Shown here one piece after another: positions 12,866 to 23,793 of a stretch of DNA of 64,000 nt. The position numbers were made by a program, and so were the translations under genes. Origin of the DNA: Rhodocollybia butyracea (Eukaryota > Basidiomycota > Agaricomycetes > Agaricales > Omphalotaceae); assembly GCA_015501585.1 (NCBI GenBank), contig JADNRY010000014.1, positions 434,001-498,000 on the forward strand, read 5' to 3'. Numbering within the stretch: position 1 is the stretch's first letter; every line of letters begins with the position of its first letter. Below the pieces are notes generated by a model, which saw only the letters and a list, made by a program, of their open reading frames with translations, was not told where the DNA came from and searched no databases.

Positions 12866-13474
12866 AAATACTGAATGTACAGTGTTCTTGGAGTCCTTGA
12901 GCCACTAACCGTAAAAAGATTTCCAGTGAACTCTTCTGGCTGAACTAAGTATCTAAAAACTAATGTATATGTATGATACATTTTCTCAAAAATTTATAAG
13001 GTAATATCTCATATCGTTGCAGAGATGTGGATAAAACTTTGATGTTTTTCTGAACATTTTTGAACAAAAACATATATTTCTCGTCCGGAACATAATTCTG
13101 ATGCTTTAGGGAAAAATAAAGTTGTTGAAAATTTGAATATTCACTAATACTTGATGTTGAGATACTTTCCAAAGAGCAAGGGAGCCCCCCGTGCTTTGGT
13201 TAAGCAAAATCGACTTGGCCATATACTTTGATGCGCCACATTGGGCGTGGCTCAAGGACTCCAAAACGTGGGAAATAATACCATTTTCTCAATCTTTTTG
13301 TGCAACGTCCTGCCTTCTGTTTGGAAATATTGTGAGTATGTATATAAAAATGGTCTCAAGTATCTTAAAGAAGCTCTTAAACACACGGTTCAGCTCAATA
13401 TTGGGTGTGACAAAAGCCGCAAGGCGTAATTGATGTTTTGGCTCAAGGACTCCAAGAACACTGTGACAGTATTT
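12866..13474. repeat. Inverted-repeat element, MITE-like
   Basis: The ends form an imperfect inverted repeat of about 37 bp. The left end, 12866-12905, contains AGTGTTCTTGGAGTCCTTGA; the right end, 13438-13474, carries the complement, and both begin AAATACTG. The interior is about 530 bp, AT-rich and non-coding. A shorter third copy of the GGCTCAAGGACTCCAA core lies at about 13248. No convincing target-site duplication was found. Confidence 0.45.
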
Positions 13475-13978
13475 CTCCCGGCTCTTATGTGGTTGAAAAT
13501 GATTACCTGCAAGCCATCTGCCACACCGTGAGGTCATCGCACACTGTAGCTAGAGGCTTAGCTACATACATATCATGATAGGCTTTCAGATATTGGAAGG
13601 TTTGTCCAGCTAAAGGACAACGGAGTACTTTAGGTGGGCTGCATCGTTTTTTTTGCCGAATCGATCGAAACTGCCGAAGTTGATCAGTTGCTCTTCAATG
13701 CCGATAGTTCATAATGCCGCGGCCGAGGCCGAAAGCGTGATTTCAATTAACGGATCAAAGGCAGGCAGATTTCGAAGATCAAATGATTTATTGTATACGG
13801 GGTGGAGGAGTGGTGGAGGACGGCGAATATCGTGCCCGGTGCTACAATCCTAAAACAGCTAAACAACCAACGCCGGTCCGTTGCTATGTATGTATGAAGG
13901 TGTTCTACAGCCGTCGGCCGAAGATCCAGCCCGCTCACCTGCAAGTCACCTGCACCGTGAGGTCATCTCAAGATCTTG

Positions 13979-13987
13979 CCTATTTAA
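13979..13987 (+). promoter_or_regulatory. TATA-like box of the sugar transporter gene
   Basis: CTATTTAAG lies about 110 bases before the ATG at 14095, followed by a pyrimidine-rich tract with CTTGCTTCTTTCTTCC. The spacing is reasonable for a fungal promoter. No experimental support. Confidence 0.35.
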
Positions 13988-14094
13988 GCCTCGAAAATGA
14001 TCGGTGGTGGAGAGCTCTTCTCCCTTGCTTCTTTCTTCCACATATTCTCCTTACAACCTACACAGTACTTTCTCTCAAGACGTAGACACAAAAA

Positions 14095-16718
14095 ATGTCG
14101 GGCCCAACCACAGCCCCCACAAGCAAGAAGCCATATTTTGGCATGACTGGGACGAAATTGAACATCTGGCTTACGGTACGCGTTATCATTGCCTCGCTAC
14201 GTGTAATCAATCTCTTACTTTAACCGCTGCTTTATTGTCTCTCGCAGGTCTCCTGCACGACGGCGATGGCTCTGTTTGGTTACGACCAAGGCGTGTTTGG
14301 AGGAATCATCGTTACCGATAGCTTTTTATCTCAAATGGGTCACCCAGGTTCGTACAATCAACTCAACGTATCGTTAACGCCGCTAATAAAATACAACTCC
14401 CAGATAGCGGCCTTCAGGGTACAATTGTCTCGTTGTATGATATTGGGTGTTTCGCTGGTGCTATATTGACTACTGTTTTCTGCAAGTTGTCTTGTTGCAT
14501 ATACACTGCACGTACAAGATACTAACCCTTGTACACAGCCGAACGCTATGGAAGAAGGAAATGGCTGATCGCAGGCGTAATTATCATGTCTATTGGTGCG
14601 ATTTTGCAGGCGAGTTGAAGTTTCCGGTTTGTCCAAATGACTAAGATATGTAACTCCGTTTAGACAAGTGCCTTCACAGTCGCCCACATGATCGTCGCAA
14701 GGTATGATTCTCCTTCTCCTGCGAACCTTTTCGGTGGGGCTGATTTCGGCTTTACAGACTTATCACCGGTGAGTAGGTTTTACTGGATCCTCTACGCTCG
14801 AATATCGCTGACGACACTTCGCCCTATGGTCAGGAATAGGCAATGGGTGAGTCGATATTCCACGCCAAAGGACAATATTTCCATTTTTTCCCCCGATCCC
14901 CAGCATGAACACCTCCATCGCCCCGGTCTGGCAATCCGAGACTGCAAAGGCCTCTTTGCGTGGCAAACTCATCGTTTTTTCCATGATGTATGTGTTCAAC
15001 ATCTCTTCTCTCTCCTACATACTACTCACTCTTTCCTTGAAGCATGAACATCGCTGGTTTCTCACTATCTAACTGGATGACATACGGATTCAGCTTCGTC
15101 AAAGGCTCGGTCTCTTGGTAAGTTTCCCAGATTCATGATCATTCTTCTATTCACCATTCATCAACAGGCGCTTCCCGATTGCATTTCAATTGGTTTTCTC
15201 GATCATCCTTCTTGCCACGGTCCCTTGGCTGCCAGAGTCCCCGCGTTGGCTCATTGCACATGGGAGGGAAGAAGAAGGGGCACAAGTATTGGCCGATCTA
15301 GAGGGGGAAGGCGCCACTGTCAAATCTCTCAAGATCCAGGCGCAAAGGATGGAAATTCTCGAGGCTGTGAGGATAGAACAGGAGCAATCGCCAAGCTGGG
15401 GTCAGATCCTCCACGGTCAGACAGGCAACACGGGGAAAGTTAAGAGGTTGCTTCTTGGAATGGGTAAGCGGACGTGCTAGAATATAAACGCCCTTCTGAT
15501 CATAACTTCTCTCTTACTTAGGAACCCAATGGATGCAGCAATTAGTCGGTATCAATGTGACCTCGTACTAGTACGCAGATTCTTTGTCGTCCCATATTTC
15601 CAGTGCTTACGACTGAATTAGCCTTCCCCTCGTCCTTCAAAACTCGGTTGGCTTGTCAAATAACATGTCTAGATTGTTGGCTGGTTGCAATTCCGTCAGC
15701 TATCTGGTTTTCTCTTTCATTGGTTTGGTGAGGATTTGATCCCTGTTCTTGGAAATCATTCGAACGTTAATGCTTGAGGCTTTAGTTGCTCATTGAACGC
15801 GCAGGCAGGCGAAAGATGATGATGTGGGGGGCAGCTGGCCAAGCTGTCTGCTACGCTTGCATCTCGGGTCTACTTTCTCAAGTTGATGGTCTAACAGCGA
15901 GGGGGAAAAGCTTCGGAGCTGCAGCAACTAGCTTCTTCTTTTTGTATTATGTCTTCTTTGGTATATGCTGGCAGGTGAATATTTTTTTGAATTCCTAGCG
16001 TTGACGTTTCTAGAGCTGTTTATTCTAGGGTGTTCCTTGGTGAGCATCTCCGTACAGTCTTTGTCGCGTCCTAACCTGGCTATCTTTCTTAGGCTTTACC
16101 CTGTGGAGATCAACAGTCTATCGATGCGTTCAAAGGGCGCGGCGTTGGCTACTGGGTATGCGACCACTTTTTCCCCTCTGCGGAGTTGCTAAAAGATCTA
16201 CGATATTTAGGAGCAACTGGGTTAGCATCCCTCGACTGCAGACTCGGAAAGGTACTGACAGTCAGAACACAGATTAGTAACTATATCGTAGTTCAAATCA
16301 CCCCCACTGGTATCCAGAACTTGGGATGGAGATTTTACTTGATCTGGTTCGCCTTCAATGCTGCCTTTGTGCCGGTATGTCCTGGCACTGTCTTTCATCC
16401 CTATAGTCAGTGCCCTAACCCTTGGCCTATCAGTTGGTCTGGTTATTCTACCCCGAAACCTCGTTCGTTGACCTCGCCCTTCTTTGTATCTGTATATCCT
16501 AATCTTCCACCATTAGAAACCGCCATCTTGAAGATATCGATAGCTTGTATAGGGAGAACCAAGGCTTGGTATTCGTTTTGAAGAACAAAGAGGCGTATCA
16601 GACAGAGCGGCCGCAACGTTTGATCGATGCCGAGGAGAAACGCGACAACGAACTGACCCGTCGTTCGCCGGCTTTGAAGGGCGAGGATGAGATCGAGCAG
16701 GCTGAGTATAGTATATGA
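14095..16718 (+). CDS. MFS sugar porter (hexose transporter-like)
   Basis: Plasma-membrane sugar:proton symporter of the sugar porter family. Nineteen exons totalling 1,608 nt (535 aa): 14095-14175, 14248-14347, 14404-14481, 14539-14609, 14664-14701, 14758-14768, 14834-14846, 14904-14987, 15043-15117, 15168-15463, 15522-15570, 15622-15727, 15786-15974, 16029-16039, 16093-16155, 16211-16220, 16273-16374, 16434-16462, 16517-16718. Motifs seen: ALFGYDQGVFGG in helix 1, LQGTIVSLYDIG, the loop ERYGRRK, RLITGIGNG in helix 4, VPWLPESPRWL before the central loop, QQLVGINVTSYY in helix 7, ERAGRRK, GVPWLYPVEI in helix 10 and FYPETSNRHLEDID at the end. Two introns start with GC (14482 GCAAGT and 14610 GCGAGT). 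Four exons are only 10-13 nt long, yet each completes a conserved motif. Substrate cannot be told from sequence. Confidence 0.92.
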
Positions 16719-17212
16719 ACTGTACCATATGTACTATATCATTTTTTCCGGGGATCTTGCAAACCCCATGTCTCACACCGTTCAGGTGTTAGGTTTTTCT
16801 CTTTTTTTTGTAAATTGTTGAATACATACTCGTTATATACACGAACTCTATAAGCTGGAATGAAAAAGTTAAATTGAACATCGCACAACGACACTTGAGA
16901 GAGATGGGGACACCGGGCGATAGCCGCATCAGTACTGCTGTTTATGTCCTTCAGTTTTTTTCACATACATAGCTTCGCAGCGAGCTTCCGCTTTTGGTAT
17001 CGTAAAAATCGCTTTGACTCCGCTGCGTCCCAACGTCATCAAGGCACCGGAGATCGATCCTTCACTTCCAGATCGTCTACGTCTCAACTTTAGGGCTCCT
17101 TTAGCTCTTGAACGAACACTTGGGCTTGAAACATCATCGTCAATCCATTTCTAACTTCTAATCTCTAACATATAGTTGTTGTAAGCATATCTGAACTACG
17201 GCTGTTCACGAT
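16719..17212. other. Convergent intergenic region
   Basis: Between the stops of the sugar transporter (+) and the dioxygenase (-). T-rich 3' flank near 16795. Nothing else seen. Confidence 0.4.
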
Positions 17213-18808
17213 TTACAGAATCCCTAGCGCCTCCCTCCTGGACTTGGAGTTGGGGTCAAAATACGGTTTTTCTCCAATACTCACAACACGATTTCCTTGG
17301 CGGAAAGCGTTATAATCATGGCTGGAGAAGAATATCTAGCTTAGCTGAAGATCAAGTTAATGATTTTAATGACTCACGTAGCACTGTGGAATGCTGATCG
17401 GTTATCCCAGATCGCGATGTCGTTCAGCTTCCATCTATATCGAACCTGGAAGTCGTGGTTTTCTGCAACATGCCTGAATAGGTATTGTAGAACGTCGTCC
17501 GACTCGTCTGGTGTTAGCTCAACGATACGTTTGGTGAATCTAATCAACATCGTAAAGGACATAGTAATAACCTCATAAAGACAACCCACCCTTTGTTGAC
17601 AAACAGACTCTTGAAGCCGGTGACGGGGTTAGTGCGAATGACGGGGCTGGGCCATCGTAACTCAGCGTTTAAGATAACGGGCAACGTTATAAACTCACTG
17701 GACAGCTGTCAAATCCGTGCCAGTGTTTTCTGGGGAGCCTCGAGGATCGTTGATCTTGAGATCAAATTGCTTTGCGTACTGTGAGAAACGGTTAGTCCAG
17801 TCTCGAATACAATGGAAACATGTCGATCAGACATACTTCAGTAAATATTTGTCCGCTATGAAGTGCAGTTAAGCCTTCCAAAAACTTTCCAAATGCAGGA
17901 GATAGCTTGTCGTATGCTTCGTAGCCGCTGTTCATGGCATTTTTGTCAGTCACAGAAGACGCTTGCTGAAGCAATAAGCTATGACTCTACCTTGCCCACT
18001 AAAAGATCCACATCGTGTTCAGGATGAGAAAAGTATATAGTATCTCCGGATAAACTACGCACCAAAGTATCGCCGCCGACTGTTGAGCTTGTCAATGAAG
18101 GTCTGTCAAAAATATATATCCAACATACCTGGGGGAAGGGTGTGCATTTTTAAGATCTGCGAGAGGATGCAGGTAAATGAACCGCAGAATAAGGCATATA
18201 GTCATTACTGACGGAGTAGTCGGAAGGAATTTGTTCAAAGGTAATATCTGCATGCCATCCATCGCCTATCACATAGGTCAAACTCTGAAAGACGAAGAAG
18301 AAAACAGTGCTGAAAGACGTACTTGCGCGAACTTTCTCTACATATCCGGCTTTGGCGATTCCCCTTCCAGAGTGTGAATTAATCTTATGAGCGTGCCAAA
18401 AAGAAAGGCTACCTACCCCATCGACGAAATGACCGACACATCCTTACCCAGTTCAGGAGTATCTTCCGAGACAGGGTGTTTGTGTAAATCGGATGTCTTT
18501 GGGTTTCCTGAAAGTTTTCCAAGTCGGCGTCCCAGCTCCAGTTGCTCTTCGGTGTTTAAATCCTGAGATGAAAAGAAGACGACACCACGGTGGGAGACAA
18601 GGGTGGCTAGGTCTCGGATGAGCTCGTCAGAATTGTCAGCCTTGAGCAGCGCAGAGATTTGAGTGGAAGGATCGTCGAAGTGGGTCCCAATATGAGGTTC
18701 ACAATCATAGTGAGGAAATTGGGCTAAAGAGCCTATGATTTTGCTGGGAGAAACTGAAGGAGAGCCAGGGCGGCTGGAGGAGGAGTCAGAAGCTGGGGCG
18801 GCGACCAT
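17213..18808 (-). CDS. TauD/TfdA-family 2-oxoglutarate-dependent dioxygenase
   Basis: Fe(II)/2-oxoglutarate dioxygenase of the TauD group, which in fungi includes the sulfonate/taurine dioxygenase Jlp1; it would oxidise a sulfonate or related acid to release sulfite and an aldehyde. Eleven exons, 345 aa, frame-consistent: 18417-18808, 18323-18363, 18213-18265, 18129-18156, 18063-18079, 17991-17998, 17837-17927, 17699-17778, 17590-17646, 17378-17539, 17213-17321. Motifs: LVSHRGVVFFSSQDL in the N-terminal fold, GWHADITFEQIPSDYS with the HxD iron ligands, GGDTLWASGYEAYDKLS, then WDNRSAFHSATHDYNAFRQG with the distal His and the Arg that binds 2-oxoglutarate, ending GEKPYFDPNSKSRREAL. The exon at 17991 is 8 nt and supplies the W-A-S of LWASGYE. 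ATG chosen at 18808; the frame further upstream has no ATG. Confidence 0.9.
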
Positions 18809-18854
18809 GATTGATGCGAGGCTTTGGGCAAGGGGCAAGGAAAAGCGCGCTAGT

Positions 18855-18862
18855 TATATAAT
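18855..18862 (-). promoter_or_regulatory. TATA box of the dioxygenase gene
   Basis: On the minus strand the sequence reads ATTATATAAC about 48 bases before the chosen ATG at 18808, a good match to a TATA box at plausible spacing. Confidence 0.4.
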
Positions 18863-19144
18863 ACCACGTTTGAACTGTTTATGCGTGATAAGCACGCGAT
18901 ATATGAGCATTGAGGATATATGTTATGCGTGATTTTTTGTGATCATTACATTTTAGCGATGCCACAAGTGACAAGGTCGCAGACTCGCAACTCGCAAAAC
19001 TGCGGTAACGAAAATAAAGCAGGCTACAAAAAAAATCCACGTCCTGATATGGCAACATAGATTAAAGTACTTACATAATCAACTGTACATCTAATTCAAC
19101 TTAGTTTTGTCTTGTACATTCTTCATTTCGGATCTAGCCTGACA
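18863..19144. other. Intergenic
   Basis: Upstream of the dioxygenase and downstream of the F-box gene. A poly-A stretch near 19028 is the only notable feature. Confidence 0.35.
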
Positions 19145-20737
19145 TCAGAAGCCAGAGATCCTCCCAATTATTCGGACATCTCCTACAGTCCATTCGCTCT
19201 CCCAACCTGTTTGCTTCGCAGCTTTGGCATGTGTGTTCATGTTGTCGTTCCGACTTGAACTGCATATCCATACGACGCGATCGATACGATGATATCGTGC
19301 CGAGGGTTGTGGACGTAATGTATACACAAAGTACCTGGGGATCGGGAAAAGTTGGCGAAGGATTTCATAATAACGGTAAGCACGTACCTCAGTGTCGGGC
19401 AGTACATCTTCATTTCCATACTGATTGCTTTCAAAGTCGTAGGTGAAGGGAATACAGAGTGTGGTATCCCCAGGGAAGGAGTCAAGATGCTTGATGGTGC
19501 CAACCATGGCGAAACATTGAACTCAATGCTTCGGAGGGAGTGCATCTCCATGAGGGCTTCATGTATGGACGAGCACTGTTCAAACAATTGGGTTACATTT
19601 CCCACAAACTTGGGAGAAACTCACATCTTTAGATGGTAACGGTAGAGCCCCGATATGGCGTAGGTGAGGACATTGTAGGGCAAGGGTATGCAGGAAATCT
19701 CCGAGGACGTCCGTTACGTCCAAGTCTGGAAGTGGCGTTTCCTTTTTTGCATATTGTAAATCATGCAGTTCCTCGTCACTGGGGAAGCCCCATAGCGCCA
19801 AAGTCTTTAAAGTCTTCCCAACATGGCTACAAGCTATGTCTGCACCAAGGGCTTTCAGATCCAGGACACTCGAGAGCAACTCGGGCTGTATGCCGCGCTC
19901 AAGGGTAAAACTTGTGTCATAGTCAAGCGGAAGGTGTAGGCGAATGTTTTCCAGCGGTGTTTGTGCTTGAATAAGTTTCGACCCGATGAAAATAGGACCT
20001 AAAATTTCGCCAATCAGCCCAAGTGCAGATGTAGGATGAAGCGTTCTCGGAAACTTGCCCTCAAAAACCGTCAAAGCAGGAAGACAATTGGGGGGGAGAG
20101 TGAAGTTATCTTGTTGTCCCGAAAGTTGAAGATTGATATAGTCCTCAGGCAAAGCATTCAGCGACATTTTCAGGGTTCTCAAAGCTTTCTGCTTTGCAAG
20201 TAAACTCAAAAACTCGACCACTCGTCCTTGGCCGGAGATAGTGATCCCATACAACTGGCATACACCCAAATTGGACGAAATCTCTTGATAGCGGGCGAAT
20301 ATCGCAGCAGACAAGGCCCAGACGTCGCTTATGAGAAGGTATTCGAGGTTTGAAAGGATAGGTAGAACTTTCGCGAGAAGGCTGGTCATTTCGCGTGAAA
20401 GTACATGGTGGCATCGGGTTTGTCCACGCGACGAAGAGAAAAGCAAGGTGTTGACGAATGGGCCGTACTTTGGTTGTTGAAAAATGGTGTTGAGTATTTT
20501 TCTGGCAAGGTTATCGTTTAGTCGGATTCATGTTATCAGGACGATGAGAACCGACCTGGCAGTCGACGAGTTGTAAATCATGATACGGGAATAAAGTATC
20601 GGCAGCGACGCCTGTCGACAACCTTTCGACACAAGATTAAGAGAGGCGAGATCTATCGGTCGCAGTGAGCCAAGTATCAAGAGTGAAAGGGGCTCTAGGT
20701 CGAGTGTTGTCGTCAAAGATGCCTTTGATTGACCCAT
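19145..20737 (-). CDS. F-box protein with LRR-like C-terminal region
   Basis: Putative substrate receptor of an SCF ubiquitin ligase. Four exons (20556-20737, 19625-20501, 19388-19575, 19145-19334), 478 aa, frame-consistent. The N-terminus carries a degenerate F-box: LEPLSLLILGSLRPIDLASL followed by NLVSKGCRQASLPILYSRI, the order seen in basidiomycete F-box families. The rest is leucine-rich with repeating L..L.L units (LRTLKMSLNALP, LKTLALWGFPSDEEL, LHTLALQCPHLRHIGALPLP) typical of irregular LRRs. Start at MGQSK because a good intron (GTGAGT...TGTAG) lies directly upstream in the leader, so the in-frame codons before it are not exonic. Such genes are numerous and fast-evolving in mushrooms; the target is unknown. 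Confidence 0.85.
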
Positions 20738-20742
20738 GACGT

Positions 20743-20794
20743 CTACAGAAAACATTGACAACAGAAATTTGACGAGTATTTCGGGTTTACTCAC
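20743..20794 (-). other. Intron in the 5' leader of the F-box gene
   Basis: GTGAGT donor at 20794 and TGTAG acceptor at 20743, 52 nt, ending six bases before the ATG codon at 20737. Confidence 0.5.
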
Positions 20795-21109
20795 CTTGTG
20801 ATTCGCTCTCGATTCACAGTCCAGAAAGACGCGGCTCAAAAGAACAAAGGAGCCACCTGATTCGCTGTCGTCGTTGAATTATTAATTAGAACAGAGATAG
20901 AGCAACGGAAATGAATATATTTTCGTGGGCTTCAAGAAATCAAGACGCGAAAGAAGGGAACAAAGCGTGATATTGTTCGGCGCTAATCTGTATATGACTT
21001 CTTGCTCACGATCTACATGATCATCAACAGGTTTTGGGCTACAAAATTGCTACAAATACGATTTCGATAGATATGTCGAGAGAGGGAAGAAGGCTAAGAT
21101 GATAAGTAA
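20795..21109. other. Intergenic
   Basis: Presumed promoter of the F-box gene and flank of the transcription-factor relic. No motif I can support. Confidence 0.3.
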
Positions 21110-22175
21110 TATGACGGAACTGCAGCAACAGTTTGGAAAAGCATGGAATAACAAGAATATTTGAGCTGACAAGCAATACTTGTTGCAAGATTCCATATGA
21201 CAAGTCGTTGACAAAAATGGGTGCATAGTGGCTGGTGCCATATAATTAACTGAATTCGACCCTGGGGGTGAACACGTGAAAGGTCCGACCAGAAGAATGC
21301 GAAACATGTCTTGCAAGTGAACAGATAAGAAACAATACAAGAAATCGGCCAGCCCAGGCATCATCATGTTCTGCCACACTACAGTGCAGGATTACTATGG
21401 TCCGTCAAGAAGTGCTCACCGTCAGGAAGTGCAACTTGCTTAAAAACATTGGTTCCCGTCACTCTACAAATTTGAGGATTTTTTGTAACAATATTTAGAT
21501 ACTTTATAATGATTTTATCTACTCAGATTGATTCTTTTGCGAACAGGGCTCGAATACTGAACAGAATGTTCAGAATCGTGAGTATGATTTTTACATCAAT
21601 CGCCAGGAACATATAGAATATCTATTGAGACCGCTGAGATGACTTCAGAGGGTTATTTACTATTCCAATAACAGGCCAAGTTTTAATTCCTACGAGAATC
21701 CGTACAGTATTCGTGAAACAAGAAGCAAAATAACGAGTGAGAGCCTGCGAAAACCGGCAAGAGTTTTAGCTGCTAAGCGCCCAGTTGCACTTCTTAACTT
21801 TTGCTCGGACATTGCCCGACGCAGGCAATAGAAGCTTTAAAAATACAGGAAATTCGAGGTAAGAGTTTTTATCTACTACAAATCGATCTATCTATTCAGA
21901 ATTTTGAGATATTGAGTCGCCGCAAAGTTATAAGCGATTTATCAAAAAGTTGCACTTCTTGGCGACCCATAGTATTTATCGTCTGAGGTTACCATCCAAA
22001 CCAAGCCGATCGGAATCTAACTTGAATCGCACCGGCACCTACCGGCACTAGCAGCATCTATCGGTGTTGTAGATATGTCAACCGTTGTTGTAGGAGGACT
22101 ATTGAGTTGGCCTATGACCAACAATACCAAGATGAGAGTTTTAATTTTGAGGTTGCATAGAGAAGGCGCCGCAGC
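21110..22175 (-). pseudogene. Decayed copy 1 of the Zn2Cys6 factor C-terminus, with an insertion
   Basis: Two segments align by eye to the end of the intact factor at 33.9-38.4 kb. One is 21110-21390, including WQNMMMPGLADF (compare WQNMMMPG in the intact gene) and the bases for the final exon, where the frame is lost. The other is 22005-22175, matching the Pro/Thr/Gln-rich stretch just upstream. In the intact gene these are contiguous. Here they are separated by about 600 bp of unrelated DNA (see 21405-21962). The Zn cluster and middle homology region are absent. This is a relic, more diverged than copy 2. Confidence 0.7.
21405..21962. mobile_element. Small TIR-bounded insertion in factor copy 1
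   Basis: The insert begins CAAGAAGTGC and ends GCACTTCTTG, a perfect 10-bp inverted pair. Related AAGTGCAACTT / AAGTTGCACTT blocks lie just inside both ends and at 21783. Non-coding and AT-rich, MITE-like. Aligning copy 1 with copy 3 shows the DNA between about 21390 and 22000 is extra. No clear target duplication. Confidence 0.45.
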
Positions 22176-22247
22176 GGAACAACATGTACATGCAGGGGGA
22201 TCGGTGGATCATTTTTGATTAGTTCGATGCAGCCAACCGCCACAAAC

Positions 22248-22257
22248 TATAAAAAGT
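22248..22257 (+). promoter_or_regulatory. TATA box of the secreted-protein gene
   Basis: CTATAAAAAG about 120 bases before the ATG at 22372. Confidence 0.4.
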
Positions 22258-22371
22258 TGTAGATGGAGACATGATTCGAGCGAGTTCTGCCAGTTCAGTC
22301 CCTCCGCACTCGAAAACAGCTTGCTGGTCAATCTGTGTTCATCACAACATTTCTTCGTACAATTTTCGAAC

Positions 22372-23793
22372 ATGCGCTCTGTTCTTTTCTTCACGGTCAT
22401 AGCGAGCTCATTGCTTGCTGTGTTCCCTCTCCCAATGCACATATCGAATCAAGCATTGACCGCCGGTCCATCGAATCAGCTGCATGTAAGTGTTTGCTAC
22501 TGGGTAATCATAGTAATACTATAGCTAATACAAACCATTGCTTGCTGCAGCCTGAGGCAGTAAGTGTTTGCAACTGGTTAATTGCACCACGCCTAATGCC
22601 CATATACTTATTGCTAGATTGTGAGACTTATTGACGGTAAAACAGGTGAGGATCTGGGAAGCAACGTGGTAGCACCTGCAGTCATCAAGGGCCCCACTGC
22701 GGCGCTCAGGTCAATCTTTGGCAAGGGGTCTAAGGTGACGTTCATAGGTAAATATGTACCTGGGCAAATACGGATTTACTTCAGAGTCATCGGACCATTG
22801 GGGTGTGATGATAAGGACAATCCATGTTTTGGGTGGATGGCAAAAGGGCGTGAGTACTTGCTTCCAGATCATGGGTTTCTTTGTATCACTCGATGACACT
22901 TATATGTTTTGCTAGCTAGGTACAAACTCGTACCAGCTCGTCCCAATGGGAATGGGGACATAATCGAGAGCTACGCGAGAGTTAACATGCCATTGGACCT
23001 TTGGTATGTTGGCCTTAGCTCAGGTCGGCCAGCCCTGGGTCACTTTGATAACCGTGAACGGGGAAAACCTCAGGCTGTTCCAGCGACAGTCAGGGACCCG
23101 AAAATTACCGAAAAAATGAAACTCAGCTGGGTCCAGCTTTTAGATGAATACAAAAAGTCCTTTATGATACCCGAGGTGACCTTCACTACGCTTCCTCAGT
23201 CGGCCTTTTACGTTTCACGCCCCGAGAAAGACCCCAAGAGAAAGCCCAAGAAAGAGCCCAAGGAAGAGCTCAGGGAAGAGCTCAAGAAAGAGCTCAATGA
23301 AGCTTTATACGTGGCAGGCCTGAAGTACGGAGCTTTACACTGGCCGAAAGACGGATCGATACTCTATAATGGACGATATGGCACCGAAGTGCATGACCCG
23401 AACGAACCAAATTTGCGATGGTTTTTTTTTTCGAATCGCTGGAGGGCACAAGAGATGTCCAAGTGTGCGTCCATGTATGGGGTGTATAGTTCGAAAATGT
23501 GAGTACTCGCTGCCGAATTCGGTTTTCTTTGCACTCATATATGCTTTGCTTTGGCAGCGGGCACAATATATGCACTCATTGCACAGGAAAAATCAGGACT
23601 AGATTCGCCAAACGGGGCCCAGCTTGACGTTATTGCGATATATCCTGTATGGACTAACCAGGTGCATTCAGCTATGATGATGCAGCTTCAGCATCGTCGT
23701 TTGTGGACTTGGGAGGAAATCGATGGTATAGATCTCTGGGCTGTGGTGCCAGTTTTCGACTTGTCGGGACTAGTTGCAGTTAACCACGGCTAG
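22372..23793 (+). CDS. Secreted hypothetical protein with Lys/Glu-rich helix
   Basis: The first exon (22372-22485) starts MRSVLFFTVIASSLLAVFPLP, a clear signal peptide. Exon 2 is only 9 nt (22551-22559, residues PEA), exon 3 is 22618-22849, exon 4 starts at 22916. The body includes GPLGCDDKDNPCFGWMAKG with a Cys pair and a long segment with ARVNMPLDLWYVGLSSGRP. A strongly charged tract follows, in which KKEPKEEL / REELKKEL repeats suggest a single long helix. The 3' end is ambiguous. The exon 4 frame closes at 23502, but the frame from 23551 to 23793 (reading SGLDSPNGAQLDVIAIYP) looks coding and could be joined from a GTGCGT donor at about 23464. I do not recognise the family. Possibly a lineage-specific secreted or cell-wall protein. 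Confidence 0.6.

Larger units (their letters stand above)
12711..14094. other. Repeat-containing intergenic region and transporter promoter
   Basis: No gene seen. It contains an AT-rich inverted-repeat unit (12866-13474), a partial third copy of its end near 13246, and a direct repeat of about 35 bp (near 13503-13540 and 13938-13972) whose second copy sits just upstream of the sugar-transporter TATA-like TATTTAAG at about 13980. Confidence 0.5.

Noticed and set aside
22621..22896. Exon 3 of the secreted gene running on to 22896
   Set aside because: A GTGAGT donor at 22850 and a TGCTAG acceptor at 22915 keep the frame and give a better protein.
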